From NCBI RefSeq assembly GCF_900537075.1, contig NZ_UNRA01000002.1, forward strand, positions 248,001 through 312,000: DNA of 64,000 bases, written 5' to 3'. The position numbers and the translations under genes were made by a program. Position 1 is the first letter of the stretch. Every line of letters begins with the position of its first letter. Below, piece by piece: positions 62,669-64,000 of this stretch. Source of the DNA: Tropicibacter sp. Alg240-R139. GTDB lineage: Bacteria > Pseudomonadota > Alphaproteobacteria > Rhodobacterales > Rhodobacteraceae. The notes under the pieces are model-generated. The model ran no database searches. It had not been told where the DNA came from and saw only the letters and a list, made by a program, of their open reading frames with translations.

Positions 62669-62688
62669 GAGTCCTCCAGGGCTCGCCA
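62663..62688 (+). pseudogene. 3' part of the interrupted tRNA-Arg(TCT)
   Basis: GGGTTC, then GAGTCCTCC, AGGGCTC, G and CCA supply the T-loop end, T-stem 3' strand (CCTCC pairs with GGGGG of the 5' part), acceptor 3' strand (AGGGCTC pairs with GGGCCCT), discriminator and CCA. Joined to 27033-27090 it gives one complete tRNA-Arg. Confidence 0.9.
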
Positions 62689-62970
62689 AATATACCGTCT
62701 CTGTGCCAATTGACCATAAGTGTGGAGTTCCAGCGCGGTTTATGCAAATCCGCGCCAAGAAGGTTTTTTTGCTGGTGCAGGCAGCAGCAAGAGGGGCACC
62801 GCAAATTCCCACAGGCAGCCTCTCCAGCTATTTGTCTTGTTTTATAGATGTCGTGCTTCTCGGTGGACACATACAATGGGCAGCATTCTTCTTAGGGCAG
62901 TGCTCGCAAGGCGTTCTGGGGGTTAGAGAAGCTGGGAAATCTGGCGTGTGAAAGGGTGGTTTTCACCTGA
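62689..62970. other. Intergenic region right of the element
   Basis: About 280 bp of host sequence with no credible gene, tRNA or terminator found. Confidence 0.6.
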
Positions 62971-63231
62971 CTAGGCCATTGACCGATCCAATTGATACTT
63001 CATCACCATCGCGCAAATGATGCTGGTGACAAACACGCCGTTCATTATCAAGACCGGGGTCAGCCCGAGAAAAAAAGCATAAGCTTCATAAAAGGCTCCG
63101 CTCAGACCCGAAGCAGCGAGAGTCCCCCAAGACAAATCAGTCATCGAGCGAGTTCGCATGGACTTGAAGATCTGCGGGAGAAAACTGATCATCAGGAAAA
63201 CGCCGCCTATATAGCCAAGCAGATCAACCAT
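62971..63231 (-). CDS. SemiSWEET-like PQ-loop transporter
   Basis: 86-residue protein with three membrane helices and the PQ-loop (SFLPQIFKSMRTRSMTDLSW) that marks bacterial SemiSWEET sugar transporters, which work as dimers to move sugars across the inner membrane. The length is typical. It stands alone in host sequence to the right of the element; the sugar is not predictable. Confidence 0.9.
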   Translation of the reverse strand: MVDLLGYIGGVFLMISFLPQIFKSMRTRSMTDLSWGTLAASGLSGAFYEAYAFFLGLTPVLIMNGVFVTSIICAMVMKYQLDRSMA

Positions 63232-63325
63232 CCAACACCTCGCACGTTTTTTGTGGCACCGAGCAATCTACATGCTCTTGGGTAAACGACGAATGGATAG
63301 GTGTGAACACGTCGACCCCCTTGGA

Positions 63326-64000
63326 TCAGTTGCTTTCCAAGGTTTGACTGGGGAGTTCGCCATACATCCGACGATAGTACTGGGCAAATCTGCCCAGGTC
63401 GCTGAAGCCATTTCGAATTGCAATTTGCTTGATCAGAGTTCGGTCAAGGTTTGCTTGAATGATCTCCGAGCGGACGCACTGCAAACGTTGTTGCAACATG
63501 TAACGACCAGGGCTGATCCCAAGTTCCTGTCGAAATGCAAGGTCTAGAACCCGCAAACTGACCCCAAGAGTTGATGCCAAAGCGCTTGCACCGATCCGAT
63601 CAGACGAGTGATTTGCCAGCCGAACGGCCCGTTGAACCAGGCCAAAACCAGCGACTGGTCGAGCTCTTGGTTGTTGCATTGCGTTGGCTTCGTCCAGTGC
63701 TTTGCCAAGAAGACACAATATCTCATCCTGAAGCGCCAGATCGTCAAACAACATTTCAACTCGGTCAGACAACATCAACTCGAACAGGAGCTTGCGCAAT
63801 TGCCGACCGGTTCGCATCAACGGGACTACGGCGTTGGTACTGGAACTTACCAGTCCCCGCGTTTTGCACGGTAAGGCGTTGTACCGGTCAAAAAGGTCTG
63901 TTTGTGCCGTCAGCATCACCATGCTCAAGTTGTGTGGCGTGCGTGCGAAATGATCGCGATCCGAAGATGTAACCAGCATGTCGTCAGGTCCGACTTCGTG
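63326..64000 (-). CDS. AraC-family transcriptional regulator (5' end off the window)
   Basis: C-terminal 225 residues or so of an AraC/XylS-type regulator. The frame remains open to the right edge (HEVGPDDMLVTSSD), so the start is missing. The two HTH elements are ALASTLGVSLRVLDLAFRQE and IKQIAIRNGFSDLGRFAQYY, followed by RRMYGELPSQTL, the AraC end signature (xYRxxxGxxPSxxL). The upstream part is an AraC effector domain of unknown ligand. Its promoter and partners are outside the window. Confidence 0.9.
   Translation of the reverse strand, partial: HEVGPDDMLVTSSDRDHFARTPHNLSMVMLTAQTDLFDRYNALPCKTRGLVSSSTNAVVPLMRTGRQLRKLLFELMLSDRVEMLFDDLALQDEILCLLGKALDEANAMQQPRARPVAGFGLVQRAVRLANHSSDRIGASALASTLGVSLRVLDLAFRQELGISPGRYMLQQRLQCVRSEIIQANLDRTLIKQIAIRNGFSDLGRFAQYYRRMYGELPSQTLESN

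Noticed and set aside
1-64000. CRISPR arrays or rRNA operon
   Set aside because: No regularly spaced identical 25-40 bp repeats with unique spacers and no rRNA-like sequence were seen; the only phased array (7510-7553) has 11 bp units.

Overview
The window looks like chromosome from a marine alphaproteobacterium of the Rhodobacteraceae (Roseobacter group). This rests on gene content: class I LysRS, an NDUFA4-like Complex I accessory subunit, EttA, TRAP and ribose-type ABC transporters, DUF4864 and DUF5665 proteins, a high-GC backbone, and GTG starts behind GGAGG ribosome sites. The assignment is an inference; no rRNA or other marker is present.

Bases 1-27032 are backbone: an ABC ATPase/esterase pair, an unusual SRAP-family protein, CspA, an L,D-transpeptidase, thioesterase plus TrxC, ettA, a KAP-type NTPase broken by one stop codon, MOSC, nadD, a DMT exporter, a PBP4-type peptidase, TerB, acyl-CoA synthetase, lysK, a beta-helix protein, a ParA-type ATPase, UspA, small housekeeping genes and uvrB. 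A small AT-rich patch (4731-5659) of unknown genes interrupts it.

Bases 27091-62662 are a 35.6 kb integrated element with sequence-defined ends. A tRNA-Arg(TCT) gene is cut in its T-loop: the 5' 58 nt lie at 27033-27090 and the 3' part at 62663-62688. The junctions share a 6 bp direct repeat (GGGTTC), and the element ends are perfect 11 bp inverted repeats. Joining the ends would give arm-6 bp-arm, the classic layout of a tyrosine-recombinase core site. The element carries a Tn554-like recombinase set (two large tyrosine recombinases plus a small TnpC-like protein), a PHP-plus-SMC-like ATPase of the Ppl/TrlF anti-phage type, an XRE regulator next to an unknown protein and a DEDDh exonuclease, and an IS110-like remnant. 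It also carries a complete, differently sequenced tRNA-Arg(TCT) with its own promoter-like sequence, so it brings a gene with the same anticodon as the one it destroys.

The cargo (37920-61400) is a catabolic island under two GntR/FCD regulators that share an operator-like palindrome (CTG-N6-CAG). It encodes two ribose-type sugar ABC transporters, a TRAP transporter, a uronate-dehydrogenase-like epimerase, a mutarotase-like protein, an SMP-30 lactonase, SDR, VOC, D-2-hydroxyacid dehydrogenase, RraA-like aldolase, DgoK, DgoA, methylglyoxal synthase, an FMN alpha-hydroxyacid oxidase and a B12-dependent diol dehydratase with fused large and medium subunits. Together these suggest uptake of a sugar acid or lactone, cleavage to pyruvate and triose phosphate, and possibly a methylglyoxal/lactate branch. 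No classical aldonate dehydratase and no diol-dehydratase reactivase are present.

From 62689 the backbone resumes with a SemiSWEET-like protein and an AraC-type regulator cut by the right edge.
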